From CAYRFQ01 sp964423615 (GTDB taxonomy: Bacteria > Planctomycetota > Planctomycetia > Gemmatales > Gemmataceae): a DNA stretch of 64,000 nucleotides. Positions 1 through 8,688 of the stretch are shown here, piece by piece; the stretch's first letter is position 1, and every line of letters starts with the position of its first letter. The notes under the pieces were generated by a model, which worked only from the letters and a program-made list of their open reading frames with translations, was not told the DNA's origin and did not search any database. Position numbers and translations under genes: made by a program. The stretch lies in contig CAYRFQ010000032.1 in assembly GCA_964423615.1 (NCBI GenBank), positions 16,751-80,750 of the forward strand. Direction: 5' to 3'.

Positions 1-4
1 TCAA

Positions 5-1513
5 ATGGAAGATACGCTCAATTCGTTTCGCCGGCTCGGGTCGCCAACTCATCACATCAATCAGATGTCGTCTATCCTTCGGCAATTGATGGTGATACCT
101 GGTTTCGCCCTGATCTTCGCGTTCATCCAGGACGTTTGGGCAAGATTTGGACAGGTGGCTGAGAGGATGCTGGTACAACGAATGACGGAAGGTACTGGAG
201 CTCTCGGTTTATCGCCACTCAAGGACGAGTCGGCTTACGAACTCATCGAATGTCGGATGCGAGAGATCGTGTGGAAGCCCCTCGGGTTACAGCCTCCTAT
301 GGGAAACCCGTATTTTCCTTTTTCGCGACAGGTCATCCGTCAACTCCGGAAAGATACCAACGGTGTCTTGCGGGATTTTCTTATCACAGCACATCAGAAG
401 TTCAAAGAACTGATAAGTAAGGAACCATCGAAACCAGAGCCAGCGGAATCTCTGTTCACGATCACGGGATTCGAACCAACTCGAGTCCCTGTGGATGAAC
501 CGTTCCAGTTACAGATTCGAGGAGAAGCCCTTCCTGATCAGGTCGTTGTTTCTCTTGGGAAAAGGGAACTTCCGTCTGAACAGTGGTCACGGCAGAACGG
601 GATCATCGTTGTCCAAACGAAGTTGAACAAGGTCGGGACATTTCCAATTGAGGTCCGAGATGCGCAGGACGCCAGCAACCAAGCGACGGTTGCGTTGGAA
701 GTCTTTGAAGTCCCCATGCCAGAACTGAGGATCACTGCTCCTCGGCCACCAGAGATAGTGTTGGAAGAGCTGACGACGATCGAACTCCAAGGAAAGAACA
801 TTCCGGAGGAGATACAACTGTTCGTAGGAGATCAACTCCTCTCGCCTCAAAGTTACGCCATCGACTCCGATCTGATTCGATTCACTGTGACGCCTACCAC
901 GGTTGGCCCAGTGACGATTCGGGTGGTCGATGCAAAAGCGGCTCATCGTTCGGCTGAAACGACTTTGCAAGTTGCCAACCGTCTCTCTCCACCATCGCCG
1001 AGTCTAATTCAAATTACGCGAGTGGAGCCGCAAGTCATTGTCGTCAACCAAAGAGTGCTCCTGCGAATCCATGGGGAACATTTACCTGGAGAAGTTGACC
1101 TGTACATCGGAGGCACGCACTTCGGCATGAACGCGTATCGACTCCATGGCGATCGTGTAGAGATGCACTACCAGCCGAGGCAGTCGGGAGAATTTCCAAT
1201 TGAGATTCGCGACGCTTACAACAAAGAGAACCGGGCTACAGCCCTGCTCTTCGTAGAATCTGCAGCGGAAGAAAAACCGAAGGCTCAACGACCCTATGCT
1301 AAAAGCCTCGATCGCCAACTCCTACGCAACAAACGCGAGGAACTCGGACTCACGCAAAAAGAGGTCGCGCAAAAAATTGGTAAGTACGCATCCTACGTGA
1401 GTGAACTTGAACGCGACTACAACAAGCCGGACGATGAGGTATTCGAAGCCCTCTGTCAACTCTACGGCGAGTCTGTGGACGCATTTATCAAACAAAACTC
1501 ACCGGTAACCTAA
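5..1513 (+). CDS. Ig/IPT-like repeat protein with C-terminal XRE helix-turn-helix
   Basis: The protein is about 502 aa. The frame is open to the window edge, so the true start may lie upstream. Residues 1-140 are a region I do not recognise, with one hydrophobic stretch near residues 28-45. Three copies of an ~88-aa beta-rich module follow (about 150-235, 238-325, 330-420). Each begins like 'ITGFEPTRVPVDEPFQLQI', contains a 'G..LP..V.L..G' core and ends in 'G.FPIEVRDA', which resembles IPT/TIG or Ig-like folds. Residues about 436-490 carry 'RNKREELGLTQKEVAQKIG', a clear XRE-family DNA-binding domain. IPT-type modules are usually extracellular, so fusion to an XRE domain is odd. The protein may be a cytoplasmic regulator whose beta modules mediate contacts. 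The next gene starts 8 nt after the stop, which suggests co-transcription. Confidence 0.8.
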   Translation: MEDTLNSFRRLGSPTHHINQMSSILRQLMVIPGFALIFAFIQDVWARFGQVAERMLVQRMTEGTGALGLSPLKDESAYELIECRMREIVWKPLGLQPPMGNPYFPFSRQVIRQLRKDTNGVLRDFLITAHQKFKELISKEPSKPEPAESLFTITGFEPTRVPVDEPFQLQIRGEALPDQVVVSLGKRELPSEQWSRQNGIIVVQTKLNKVGTFPIEVRDAQDASNQATVALEVFEVPMPELRITAPRPPEIVLEELTTIELQGKNIPEEIQLFVGDQLLSPQSYAIDSDLIRFTVTPTTVGPVTIRVVDAKAAHRSAETTLQVANRLSPPSPSLIQITRVEPQVIVVNQRVLLRIHGEHLPGEVDLYIGGTHFGMNAYRLHGDRVEMHYQPRQSGEFPIEIRDAYNKENRATALLFVESAAEEKPKAQRPYAKSLDRQLLRNKREELGLTQKEVAQKIGKYASYVSELERDYNKPDDEVFEALCQLYGESVDAFIKQNSPVT

Positions 1514-1521
1514 ACCAAAAT

Positions 1522-2040
1522 ATGTCAGCATCCGAACTCGTTCCCTGTCCTGGTGGTTGTGGTCGCGAAGTCCACAAGCGAGCTTCGGAATGCCCGCAAT
1601 GCGGGTTTCAATCCGAAGCCAACACGTATCAAGAGTTGTTGGGGAGCTTGAGCACCGTGAGTTCGATTCTCGTCGGTTTTGGACTGGCGAGCATCGTGAC
1701 GGTCGCCGCGGAACAAGCCGAGTATCTCCAGGATCTCCTACTCCGAATTGCAAATGGGCTTTGGCTTTTCGCTTCGATGCTACTGCTAGCTGTACTGCTT
1801 ATGGCCGAGTTCCTTCGGCGACGCGGCGTTGGAGAAAATGTCATCGCGATGTCATACGACGAACAACAACGAATGGGAGATCTTTGTGGACGGTTGTTGA
1901 GCACATTTGCGTTTGCGTTATTTCTTATCGCGAGTGGGATTGTGTTGTTGGGATTTCATCTATCGCTGTACCACGGAATCGCCGGAATTGTCTCGACGTG
2001 CGTCGCCGGTTGGTTGATCTGGATCACAGTCCGGAGATAA
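1522..2040 (+). CDS. Zinc-ribbon protein with four membrane segments
   Basis: The protein is 172 aa. The N-terminus holds two pairs of cysteines (C9, C13 and C24, C27: 'CPGGCG' and 'CPQCG'), a short zinc ribbon. Four hydrophobic segments follow, near residues 40-62, 70-96, 112-140 and 145-169, so it is an integral membrane protein with a cytoplasmic metal-binding head. It lies 8 nt after the XRE-Ig gene with no obvious ribosome binding site of its own, which suggests translational coupling and a shared task. I recognise no specific family, and the function is unknown. Confidence 0.75.
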   Translation: MSASELVPCPGGCGREVHKRASECPQCGFQSEANTYQELLGSLSTVSSILVGFGLASIVTVAAEQAEYLQDLLLRIANGLWLFASMLLLAVLLMAEFLRRRGVGENVIAMSYDEQQRMGDLCGRLLSTFAFALFLIASGIVLLGFHLSLYHGIAGIVSTCVAGWLIWITVRR

Positions 2041-2078
2041 CCGAACCTCTCTGTGGGTTCCTTGTCTTTTATTGGAAT

Positions 2079-2170
2079 GGAAGGGCAAGCCGATTGGTGA
2101 CGGCACCCGTTTCGAACACGGACGAGCCATGGTGACATGCGCCTTGAGGGTTCAACTCCCTCTCCTTCCG
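2079..2170 (+). tRNA. tRNA-Ser(CGA), atypical
   Basis: A class II cloverleaf can be drawn. The acceptor stem is 2079-2085 with 2163-2169 and the discriminator is G2170. The D arm is GCC/GGC (2089-2091, 2102-2104) with GG in the loop. The anticodon loop is TTCGAAC with anticodon CGA at 2113-2115. A 23-nt variable arm contains a CATG/CATG stem. The T arm GAGGG-TTCAACT-CCCTC spans 2146-2162. CCA is not encoded. Oddities are three nucleotides (CAA) between the acceptor and D stems instead of two, C in place of the conserved U8, and a C-A mismatch closing the anticodon stem. The long variable arm and the anticodon agree on serine (codon UCG). The gene may be divergent or decaying. Confidence 0.6.
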
Positions 2171-2280
2171 TTGAAAACATGAGACTCTCGACTTGCGTTC
2201 TCGCGGAAATGGGATTGTTGAAATGCAATTGGGTGGTCTCTGAAAAAGACAAAGGCAGGAGGACGCATAACCACAGATGG

Positions 2281-2329
2281 TCCCTGAACCGCTAAGGTAA
2301 AGTGATTGAGGGGTCACTTTACCCAGGGA
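2281..2329. other. Two-tier hairpin in intergenic DNA
   Basis: A perfect 10-bp stem (GGTAAAGTGA at 2296-2305 with TCACTTTACC at 2314-2323, 8-nt loop) is enclosed by TCCCTG at 2281-2286 pairing with CAGGGA at 2324-2329 across a 9-nt one-sided bulge. No T-run follows on either strand, so it is not a typical intrinsic terminator. It lies between the tRNA-Ser gene and a convergent small membrane protein gene, in a 440-bp stretch where I see nothing else. It could be a small structured RNA or a protein-binding site. Confidence 0.5.
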
Positions 2330-2610
2330 TGAACGGGCTTTGCGCCTTGACGTCCATCCTATCGACAGTTCAGCCACCACCGATTTCGAGACCACTGAGG
2401 TTGGCCTGAAATAGAAGGTTGGGACTGTGCGTCCCCGCCTTTCGACGAGTTTGCCATTTCGAGGATACACGGCGTGTGGCCCAAGGCAAGATGGCCCACC
2501 TACCTTCCAACTTGCAACACAAACTAGCGAAGTTGGTGTCTGTCAGAACTACAGCCTTCCACTTTCGACCAGGCAAATCGTGTTTGTAAATTGTTCCAGT
2601 GTAAACTCTG

Positions 2611-2892
2611 CTAATCATCCTTAGAGAAAATCCCAAACTCCGGACGGACAGGGGTTTTCTCGGGTGCATTTTCCTGTGCTTCCCGCCTCTTCCTTATCTG
2701 TTCCTGTCGGAGTGCTCTCGCTTGACGGATCATCCACCAACGCAGTAGGTTGTATCCGGCTAATAGAAATGCAAGCCATCGCAAGTTTGCCAGGATGGGA
2801 TTGGAGGCATATGTTGGATTCGTGGCGACCAACACCAACATTACGATCCCGGTCAACAACCAGCCTATTACCATGATCGGATAAAGCCACAT
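2611..2892 (-). CDS. Small membrane protein, two membrane segments
   Basis: The protein is 93 aa. Hydrophobic segments lie at about residues 3-24 ('YPIMVIGWLLTGIVMLVLV') and 37-55. A very basic, arginine-rich stretch ('RQARALRQEQIRKRREAQ') and a polar tail follow, which is consistent with two membrane passes and a cytoplasmic charged tail. The ATG is preceded by AAAGGTGG at a good distance, which supports this start. The frame has protein-like composition, unlike the overlapping frames. No family is recognised. It is convergent with the tRNA-Ser region and divergent from the repeat element upstream. Confidence 0.6.
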   Translation of the reverse strand: MWLYPIMVIGWLLTGIVMLVLVATNPTYASNPILANLRWLAFLLAGYNLLRWWMIRQARALRQEQIRKRREAQENAPEKTPVRPEFGIFSKDD

Positions 2893-3189
2893 CGCATTAC
2901 CACCTTTCTGAAAGTCGCAGGTTTCCTTTTATTGTTGGCGGTTTGGAAGCCGGAGACAACCAAGGTCGTCTCCGAAGGTCAGGTTTCCGTGCTTGCTCCT
3001 GGTCCGGTCGGTGGGATCAATACCTGTTCTTGTTGATTGGTTTGGCGGAGCCCGAAAGGTGGATAGACCGGGTTCCAATCGGAACCGAAATGTTTGGGAA
3101 GCCGAGCTTCGCGGATTTGGGTTTCCAGGCAGAACCTGGGAACGAGTTCAAAGAGATGGTGTGGTACAGGCCGTACAGGAAAAACGGAA

Positions 3190-3590
3190 CAGCAATTTCG
3201 TTCGCGTTACAAGAAGTGATAATTTTGGGAATTCGACGATTTTTGTGAAAATGAGACGGCGTTCAATCCTATTGTATTATGGGCACATGCGCACAACGAC
3301 GGTCCAAAAACCCGGAAAAGAGCCGAAATCGCGTTTTTTCGGGGGTCGTTTTCCATAAGCAATTGAGGAACAAAGACATATGGAAATCGAGAGGTGTCAG
3401 AAAAGTGTAATTTAGGCGCAGGTTTACTACAAGTTTAGCGCAGGTTTGGTGCAGGTTTAGCGCAGTTTTCTGTCAGTTTTGGACCGGTTTTTGTTGGGAA
3501 ATAGGGGGATCTGGGATGGGTGGAGGTCGGAGTGGTTGAATATTTTGGAAAAAAATTTGGCCCGTCATTTCGTTACCGTTTCAGGCTTGA
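3190..3590 (+). repeat. Dispersed intergenic element, copy A
   Basis: About 400 bp that reappear, diverged and on the opposite strand, at about 33478-33880. Shared blocks include 'aattcgacgatttttgtgaa' (B: '...ttctgaa'), 'cctattgtattatggg', 'gggtcgttttccataag', 'cgagaggtgtca', an 11-bp periodic array and 'gaccggtttttgttg'. The similarity is blockwise, with conserved and diverged stretches in the same order. No open frame is conserved between the copies, so the element looks non-coding. It may be a degraded mobile or regulatory element. Confidence 0.75.
3416..3492 (+). repeat. Array of seven 11-bp units (copy A)
   Basis: Seven consecutive degenerate 11-bp units: gcgcaggttta at 3416-3426, ctacaagttta at 3427-3437, then units starting at 3438, 3449, 3460, 3471 and 3482, the last being gaccggttttt. 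The unit length is close to one helical turn and is not a multiple of three. It resembles iteron-type protein binding arrays more than coding repeats. Confidence 0.8.
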
Positions 3591-3826
3591 GGGTGTCGTG
3601 TGGCCCGAATCTCGCGTTCTTTCGAGGCCTACAAAGACAAGAACGGATCGCCTTGCATCAAAGCCTGTTCCACTCATTCTCGGCTTTCTGAAACGATGTT
3701 CCGGCCGACATTTGTTTGTCCGATTACGCTCAACGACCTTTGAACAACCTGGATAGAAGCCCTTCTCAGAAGTCGGTAATGTGAAGACGTAAGAGCACAC
3801 GAGCGAAACAACCAAGGGTGATCCAA

Positions 3827-5278
3827 GTGAACGAAGTCTTTTGGTTCAATGGCAACGATGTGCCAGGAATGGCCCAATACATCACGAACCGAGCCAGCCA
3901 GCGGAAGTTGCGTTTGCTTGCCTGCGCAATCGTCCGTCGGTGCTATTGGGATCGCCTTCCGTTTCAGGCCAAACAAGTCGTGCGGGCAGCCGAGAACTAC
4001 GCCGACGACCCCAACGGTCTTGCGGTGATGAATACGATCGCCGCTTCCTTTCGTGCTTCTGCGTTCGGGGGCGACCAAGACGACGAAGACTACTATGTGG
4101 ACTACGAGTACATCAATTACGATGAAGAAAGTCCGGAACAACGCGCCGTCCGACTGGCACAAACGTGTTCGTTGCCCGAGGCCCTTTACGCCGCGAGGGG
4201 AGTCATTTTCCCCGTAGGTGTTACGCACGACGCCAAAGAAACGAGTCACCTGATGTGGGAGTTGTTTGGGAACCCGTTCTCTCCAGCGGTGATCGAGCCT
4301 GGTTGCCGCAGCGCGAACGATCACGCGGTCGTGCGGTTGGCACACACGATTTACACGAGCGATTCGTATCAACTGATCCCACTGTTGGCGGACGCTCTGG
4401 AAGAAGCTGGATGCCAAGACGAAGCGATTTTGGAACACCTTCGAGACGCCAGCTGCCAACACGTCCGTGGCTGTTGGGTCCTCGACTTGATTTTGGGCGA
4501 TCGGCCGATACTGGCTACGCCTTTCGAAGATTTTCTCCAAATGGACAGCGACCCGGTTCCCGAATTACTCGTCCCACGGGGAGCTTGGGTGTTGCGCGTC
4601 CAGTCGCACTGTAGTCCCAAGAATCATCCGTTCGAAGACGATTATCCCCAGAACGCTCTGAACATTCTCTCTCAAGAATTCCCCGAGGTGGCCTTTGCCG
4701 AGCACGTTGACCAACGAGAACTGTGTAACCATCCGTATGTTCTGGACGGGCGTCACTATTGGTACATCGCGGAACAACACGGGTTGCCATACCCCAAACG
4801 TCACCACGCCGCTCGCACGGAGAGTAACGCGAATGGGTGGACGTTGCTCTACGACGACCGGCATACGGCCATGCAGGACCTGGCCACCATTTACCCACCC
4901 CTTGGCCATCTCGAAGAGGTACGTTCGCTCAACCGCCAAGAACTCCTCTCGTTGGTGAACCAAGCCGAAGCCGGCGATTCGCTGGTGATCCGGAGCATCG
5001 CTGGTGTGTTAGAAGTTTCAGGGGTCGATGACGACTTGGCGACTCGCGTTCGTGAGTTCGCCGGTGGCAGGCCCTGGACACAACGCAACGTCGAATGTCT
5101 TCAACGTGATGTCGAACGAGAATCATTCGCATCGCAGTATCAAGTGGTAAAATGTCCCCAATGCGGCGTGAAAGGTGTTGAGGTCATCCGTAGCGACGAA
5201 CTCGGCGAGACAAATACCCAACTCCAAGTGCTGTGTACGATTTGCGAATGGACCGAGCCATTGAAAACCGAGAGTTGA
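3827..5278 (+). CDS. Gemmata-type repeat-family protein with C-terminal zinc ribbon
   Basis: The protein is about 483 aa. The N-terminal half carries the signature of a family expanded in Gemmata-like planctomycetes: 'RKLRLLACAIVRRCYW' near residue 27, 'LFGNPFSP' near 150, then 'LIPLLADALEEAGCQDEAILEHLRD' and 'HVRGCWVLDLILG'. The middle region is unfamiliar. The C-terminus has two CxxC pairs ('KCPQCG', 'LCTICEW'), a zinc ribbon. There is no signal peptide, so it is probably cytoplasmic. I chose the GTG at 3827 because AAGGG lies 8 nt before it; an in-frame GTG at 3818 overlaps that site. Members of this family have no established function. Confidence 0.8.
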   Translation: MNEVFWFNGNDVPGMAQYITNRASQRKLRLLACAIVRRCYWDRLPFQAKQVVRAAENYADDPNGLAVMNTIAASFRASAFGGDQDDEDYYVDYEYINYDEESPEQRAVRLAQTCSLPEALYAARGVIFPVGVTHDAKETSHLMWELFGNPFSPAVIEPGCRSANDHAVVRLAHTIYTSDSYQLIPLLADALEEAGCQDEAILEHLRDASCQHVRGCWVLDLILGDRPILATPFEDFLQMDSDPVPELLVPRGAWVLRVQSHCSPKNHPFEDDYPQNALNILSQEFPEVAFAEHVDQRELCNHPYVLDGRHYWYIAEQHGLPYPKRHHAARTESNANGWTLLYDDRHTAMQDLATIYPPLGHLEEVRSLNRQELLSLVNQAEAGDSLVIRSIAGVLEVSGVDDDLATRVREFAGGRPWTQRNVECLQRDVERESFASQYQVVKCPQCGVKGVEVIRSDELGETNTQLQVLCTICEWTEPLKTES

Positions 5279-5425
5279 GAGTCCCTGGAGGAGTGACAAG
5301 AGCCGAACCACGGATGACGCGACGTCACGAATTCCACAAATCTGTGGTATCACTGTTTGGTCCATTTGATTCTTCGCGGTTGCCTCTCATTGCGTGAGGC
5401 TCTGGACGTTGTGGAGATGGAAACG

Positions 5426-6961
5426 ATGACTTGGGTGAATCTCGTTGGGATGGCGTTTCGGAGTTGGCGACAGCAGAAGACGCGGTTGATCCTCACAACT
5501 TTGGGAGTCGTTTTCGGAACCACTGTGTTGATGGTGAGCCTCGGTCTGCGACAAGGCATTCAGGCGACGATCGTCCGGCAGTATCAACGCTTCGGAAAAC
5601 TCCGGGAAATCAACGTCTCACCAATTCGAGTCCCCCAGAACCAGACACCCGTTCCTATCAACGGCTCGATGAAAGAAGGGAGACGCGAACGACTCCAACG
5701 CGAGCATTCCCGTCGTTCTCCTTCGGCTGCTATCGAGAACCCAAGACCGAAAGTGGCATTAACGCCGGAATTCTTGGATGAGATCCGGAAGATGGATCAT
5801 GTCGTTGGTGTCCGAGGCTCTGTGTCTGTTCAGGTCGACATTAGCCCCGTTGGAAATCTGTCGAAGAACGAACAGCGCAACCAGAACAACCTTCCAACGG
5901 TTGCGACGCGGCAGAACAAACTGTTAGCGTTCATGGTTGCACTGAGACAAAACGACGAACGAATCGCCAAACGCTTGGGCCAGGGAAAACCCTTCTCGGC
6001 CAACGACGCCAACGAAGTCATCGTTTCCGAGTATCTGCTATACCAACTCGGGTGCCGTGATTCCGATCAATTTGAGGATTCAATCGGAATGAAGATAAGG
6101 GTTGATTTCCGATCTCCGCTAGAAGACGCGAGTGAAGCCTTCTGGATAACACTCCAAACGATAGCACCAGATGCAACGAAAGCGATAAGGACCGGACTCC
6201 AACAAGTCTTTTCCTCGACTAGACAAGGCACGCCACAGAGTCCCGTTCCTGCCAATGTCTTGACGATCTCTGGGATCATCTCATCGGGACACGCTCCTTC
6301 GCGGCGTTTCACCATCGACGAACTTGACCCAGGTGTCGACGTTGTTTTACCCGAAATGACAGCGATCCGTTTATACTTGAACGATCCCTTGAGAAGACGA
6401 CAAGGCCTCTTTCACACCACCGTCGAAGTTGACGACATCAACAATGTCGAAGCAGTCGAGCAGGAGTTGCAACAGAAAGGAGTCGACACCTTCACTCTTC
6501 TCAAAGCCATCGAACGCGAACAATTTACCTACACTCTCATCACCGACAGTATGACGGTTGTCGCTGTTGTGGCCCTCCTGGTCGCCGGACTGGGAATCGT
6601 CAACACCATGTTCATGAGCGTCTTGGAACGGACTCGCGAAATCGGGATTATGAAGGCCATCGGAGCAAGCCAAAGACACATCCAATCGGTGTTTCTAGTC
6701 GAAGGTACGGTGGTTGGTTTCATTGGTGGAGTGTTGGGAATGCTCGCGGCCTGGGGAATTTCGATCCCTGCGGACGCATGGGTCCGGGCTAACGTGGAAG
6801 CCCAACTGGACATCCAACTTGAGGAATCCATTTTCACCTTTCCCTGGTGGTTGCTGCTGACAGTTTGGATGACCGCACTTGGCGTGACCACGGGTGCGGC
6901 CTGGTTTCCGGCTCGCCGTGCGTCGAAAATCGATCCTATTCGAGCTTTAAGAGGCGAGTGA
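5426..6961 (+). CDS. MacB/FtsX-type ABC transporter permease
   Basis: The protein is about 511 aa. One membrane segment lies near the N-terminus ('TRLILTTLGVVFGTTVLMVSLG'). A large extracytoplasmic region follows (about 50-375). Three C-terminal membrane segments form the FtsX domain, with 'GLGIVNTMFMSVLERTREIGIMKAIGAS' after the first of them and a closing 'PARRASKIDPIRALRGE'. This is the usual MacB-like topology, used to export or extract lipoproteins, peptides or envelope substrates with a separate ATPase. GGAG 9 nt before the ATG at 5426 supports this start; an ATG at 5417 is also possible. No ATPase or fusion protein lies next to it, so its partner must be elsewhere. Confidence 0.87.
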   Translation: MTWVNLVGMAFRSWRQQKTRLILTTLGVVFGTTVLMVSLGLRQGIQATIVRQYQRFGKLREINVSPIRVPQNQTPVPINGSMKEGRRERLQREHSRRSPSAAIENPRPKVALTPEFLDEIRKMDHVVGVRGSVSVQVDISPVGNLSKNEQRNQNNLPTVATRQNKLLAFMVALRQNDERIAKRLGQGKPFSANDANEVIVSEYLLYQLGCRDSDQFEDSIGMKIRVDFRSPLEDASEAFWITLQTIAPDATKAIRTGLQQVFSSTRQGTPQSPVPANVLTISGIISSGHAPSRRFTIDELDPGVDVVLPEMTAIRLYLNDPLRRRQGLFHTTVEVDDINNVEAVEQELQQKGVDTFTLLKAIEREQFTYTLITDSMTVVAVVALLVAGLGIVNTMFMSVLERTREIGIMKAIGASQRHIQSVFLVEGTVVGFIGGVLGMLAAWGISIPADAWVRANVEAQLDIQLEESIFTFPWWLLLTVWMTALGVTTGAAWFPARRASKIDPIRALRGE

Positions 6962-7135
6962 GTTGCTCGGGTTCTCTTCTACGTTTTTCTGGCTCTTGTA
7001 CTTTGTTCCAACCCAGACCTGGGTTGCAAAGTCTGGGGATTCTCCTATGGTGTGACAGCCGTGCGGGTAGGCACGAATGGCTGATGTCTCATGGGCTTTT
7101 CCTCTCAGCAACTCTCCTCCTCATGGAGACGATTT

Positions 7136-8422
7136 ATGCGGATTTATCATGTCCTTTGGCTCCTGCCCGTTCTTGCTTGTTTCCTTGTCGCAGGAATCAT
7201 CGGTTGCACCACGCCTGCCGGTATGGCGCTGCGGTCCATGCCGACATTAGATTCCGGAGCCTCCGAATCAGGTGAGGCGTCGCAAACAGCACGTCAAGAG
7301 CAGCCTGCCGCAACAGGAGTCCTGGAACCGGAACCGCAAGCTGGGATTCTCACCGCCGGTAGTTTCGACGATACTGCCTATCCGAAATTCTTTCGGAAGT
7401 TCATTCAAAAGGTCGACAAAGAGAATGGCCAGGGGTCCAACCGAGTCACCGAGAAACTTCAAGGAAAGCTCCTCGTGTTGCAATGTGTGGATAGTTCTGG
7501 AGGCCCTGTTGGCAATGCCAAGGTGCGAGTAATTAACGAGCAGAATCGGACAATCGCCAAACTCGTGAGCCGAAGCGATGGTCGGATCCTGTTGATGCCG
7601 TCCTGGGATGGGTACACCGCAGACGATCGATTACGAGTCCAAATCACCCCACCGAATGGTGGACAATCCATCGTTCGTAAGCTCCCCAAACACGCCACGA
7701 ACTTGCGAGTTACGGTGCCCGACGCAACGTCCGAGAAGCCGAGCAAGCTTGACCTCGTCCTTGTTCTTGACACGACAGGAAGCATGGACGACGAATTGAA
7801 TTATCTCAAAGCGGAAATCAAATCCATCATCAAGAAGGTCTCGGAGAAGTTTCCAAGTGTCGAACAACGATACTCGTTGATCGTGTATCGCGACGATGGA
7901 GACGAGTACGTTGTTCGGAAATCGGACTTCACAAAATCTGTGGATCGATTTCAAAGGACTATCGAGAAGGAAAATGCCGCGGGTGGAGGAGATCAGCCCG
8001 AGGCCGTTCATCGAGGACTCGAAGAAGCGGCGAGACTTCAGTGGCGGTCCGGAGACACCGCTCGTGTGGTGTTCTTCATTGCCGACGCGCCACCGCACGC
8101 GAAACACCAAAAGCGAACACTTGCCGCTGTCCAAAAACTAAGGTCCAGAGGAATTGCGATTTATCCTGTGGCTTGCAGCGACACACAGGCTCCTTTGGAA
8201 ATCTTGATGCGGGGATCGGCTATGTTGACGGGTGGACAGTACCTGTTCCTGACGGATGATTCGGACGTCGGCGACAGCCACGAAGAGCCACACATCCCGT
8301 TCTATCACGTTCAGCACCTCAACCAGCTCATGGTACGGATGGTTTCTAATGAGTTGGCTGGACGGCAGTTGCCGATCGATGAAGACGACATCGTCCGGAC
8401 TGTAGGGAATCCACCGAAGTGA
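7136..8422 (+). CDS. VWA-domain lipoprotein
   Basis: The protein is about 428 aa. The N-terminus is a lipoprotein signal ending in 'AGIIGCTT', so the cysteine near residue 27 should be lipidated. A short beta-sandwich-like region ('DSSGGPVGNAKVRVINEQNR', roughly residues 115-170) recalls carboxypeptidase-regulatory/CnaB folds. A von Willebrand A domain follows, with the metal-site motif 'LDTTGSMDDEL' near residue 214 and a later 'GGGDQPEAVHRGLEEAA', typical of secreted bacterial VWA proteins. The ATG at 7136 has GGAG 7 nt upstream. The likely role is adhesion or complex assembly at the cell envelope. It lies 174 bp downstream of the permease on the same strand. Confidence 0.85.
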   Translation: MRIYHVLWLLPVLACFLVAGIIGCTTPAGMALRSMPTLDSGASESGEASQTARQEQPAATGVLEPEPQAGILTAGSFDDTAYPKFFRKFIQKVDKENGQGSNRVTEKLQGKLLVLQCVDSSGGPVGNAKVRVINEQNRTIAKLVSRSDGRILLMPSWDGYTADDRLRVQITPPNGGQSIVRKLPKHATNLRVTVPDATSEKPSKLDLVLVLDTTGSMDDELNYLKAEIKSIIKKVSEKFPSVEQRYSLIVYRDDGDEYVVRKSDFTKSVDRFQRTIEKENAAGGGDQPEAVHRGLEEAARLQWRSGDTARVVFFIADAPPHAKHQKRTLAAVQKLRSRGIAIYPVACSDTQAPLEILMRGSAMLTGGQYLFLTDDSDVGDSHEEPHIPFYHVQHLNQLMVRMVSNELAGRQLPIDEDDIVRTVGNPPK

Positions 8423-8688
8423 GAGTAACCGACGAAAAAGCCTTGAGCGAATTACTTCAATGGCGTCAGTCCATAAAGATCGGCTTTTGATTGGCTGCGA
8501 CGATTTACACCACTCGAAGCGTTGTTTGTCCACGGTGACGGGACTAAAATGGGCAACGGCTGCGCGCCTCAAAAACAACAATATAACAACAAATTCAGTT
8601 ATTCGGACCGACCTCAAATGAGTGGTGTTCGGGTTGGTGTGAAAAGCCTTCGACCAACTCATGTTGAACGAAGACGACCTTCGTCTTC

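Larger units (their letters stand above)
2893..3826. other. Gene-free stretch upstream of the zinc-ribbon protein
   Basis: No convincing gene is seen in these 930 bp. Short frames such as the one from 2943 to 3248 lack a ribosome binding site and protein-like composition. The stretch from about 3190 to 3590 is copy A of the dispersed inverted repeat described separately. The remainder is unassigned. Confidence 0.5.

Noticed and set aside
2943..3358. Short frames upstream of repeat copy A, including one ending in '...KSRFFGGRFP'
   Set aside because: The matching stretch in copy B does not keep a frame, so similarity is at the nucleotide level only.
3416..3492. CRISPR array
   Set aside because: The 11-bp units are directly adjacent without spacers, too short and too degenerate; no cas genes are present.
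3674..4540. 288-codon minus-strand frame overlapping the zinc-ribbon gene
   Set aside because: No start signals and no family pattern; the plus-strand gene carries recognisable family motifs and a zinc ribbon.
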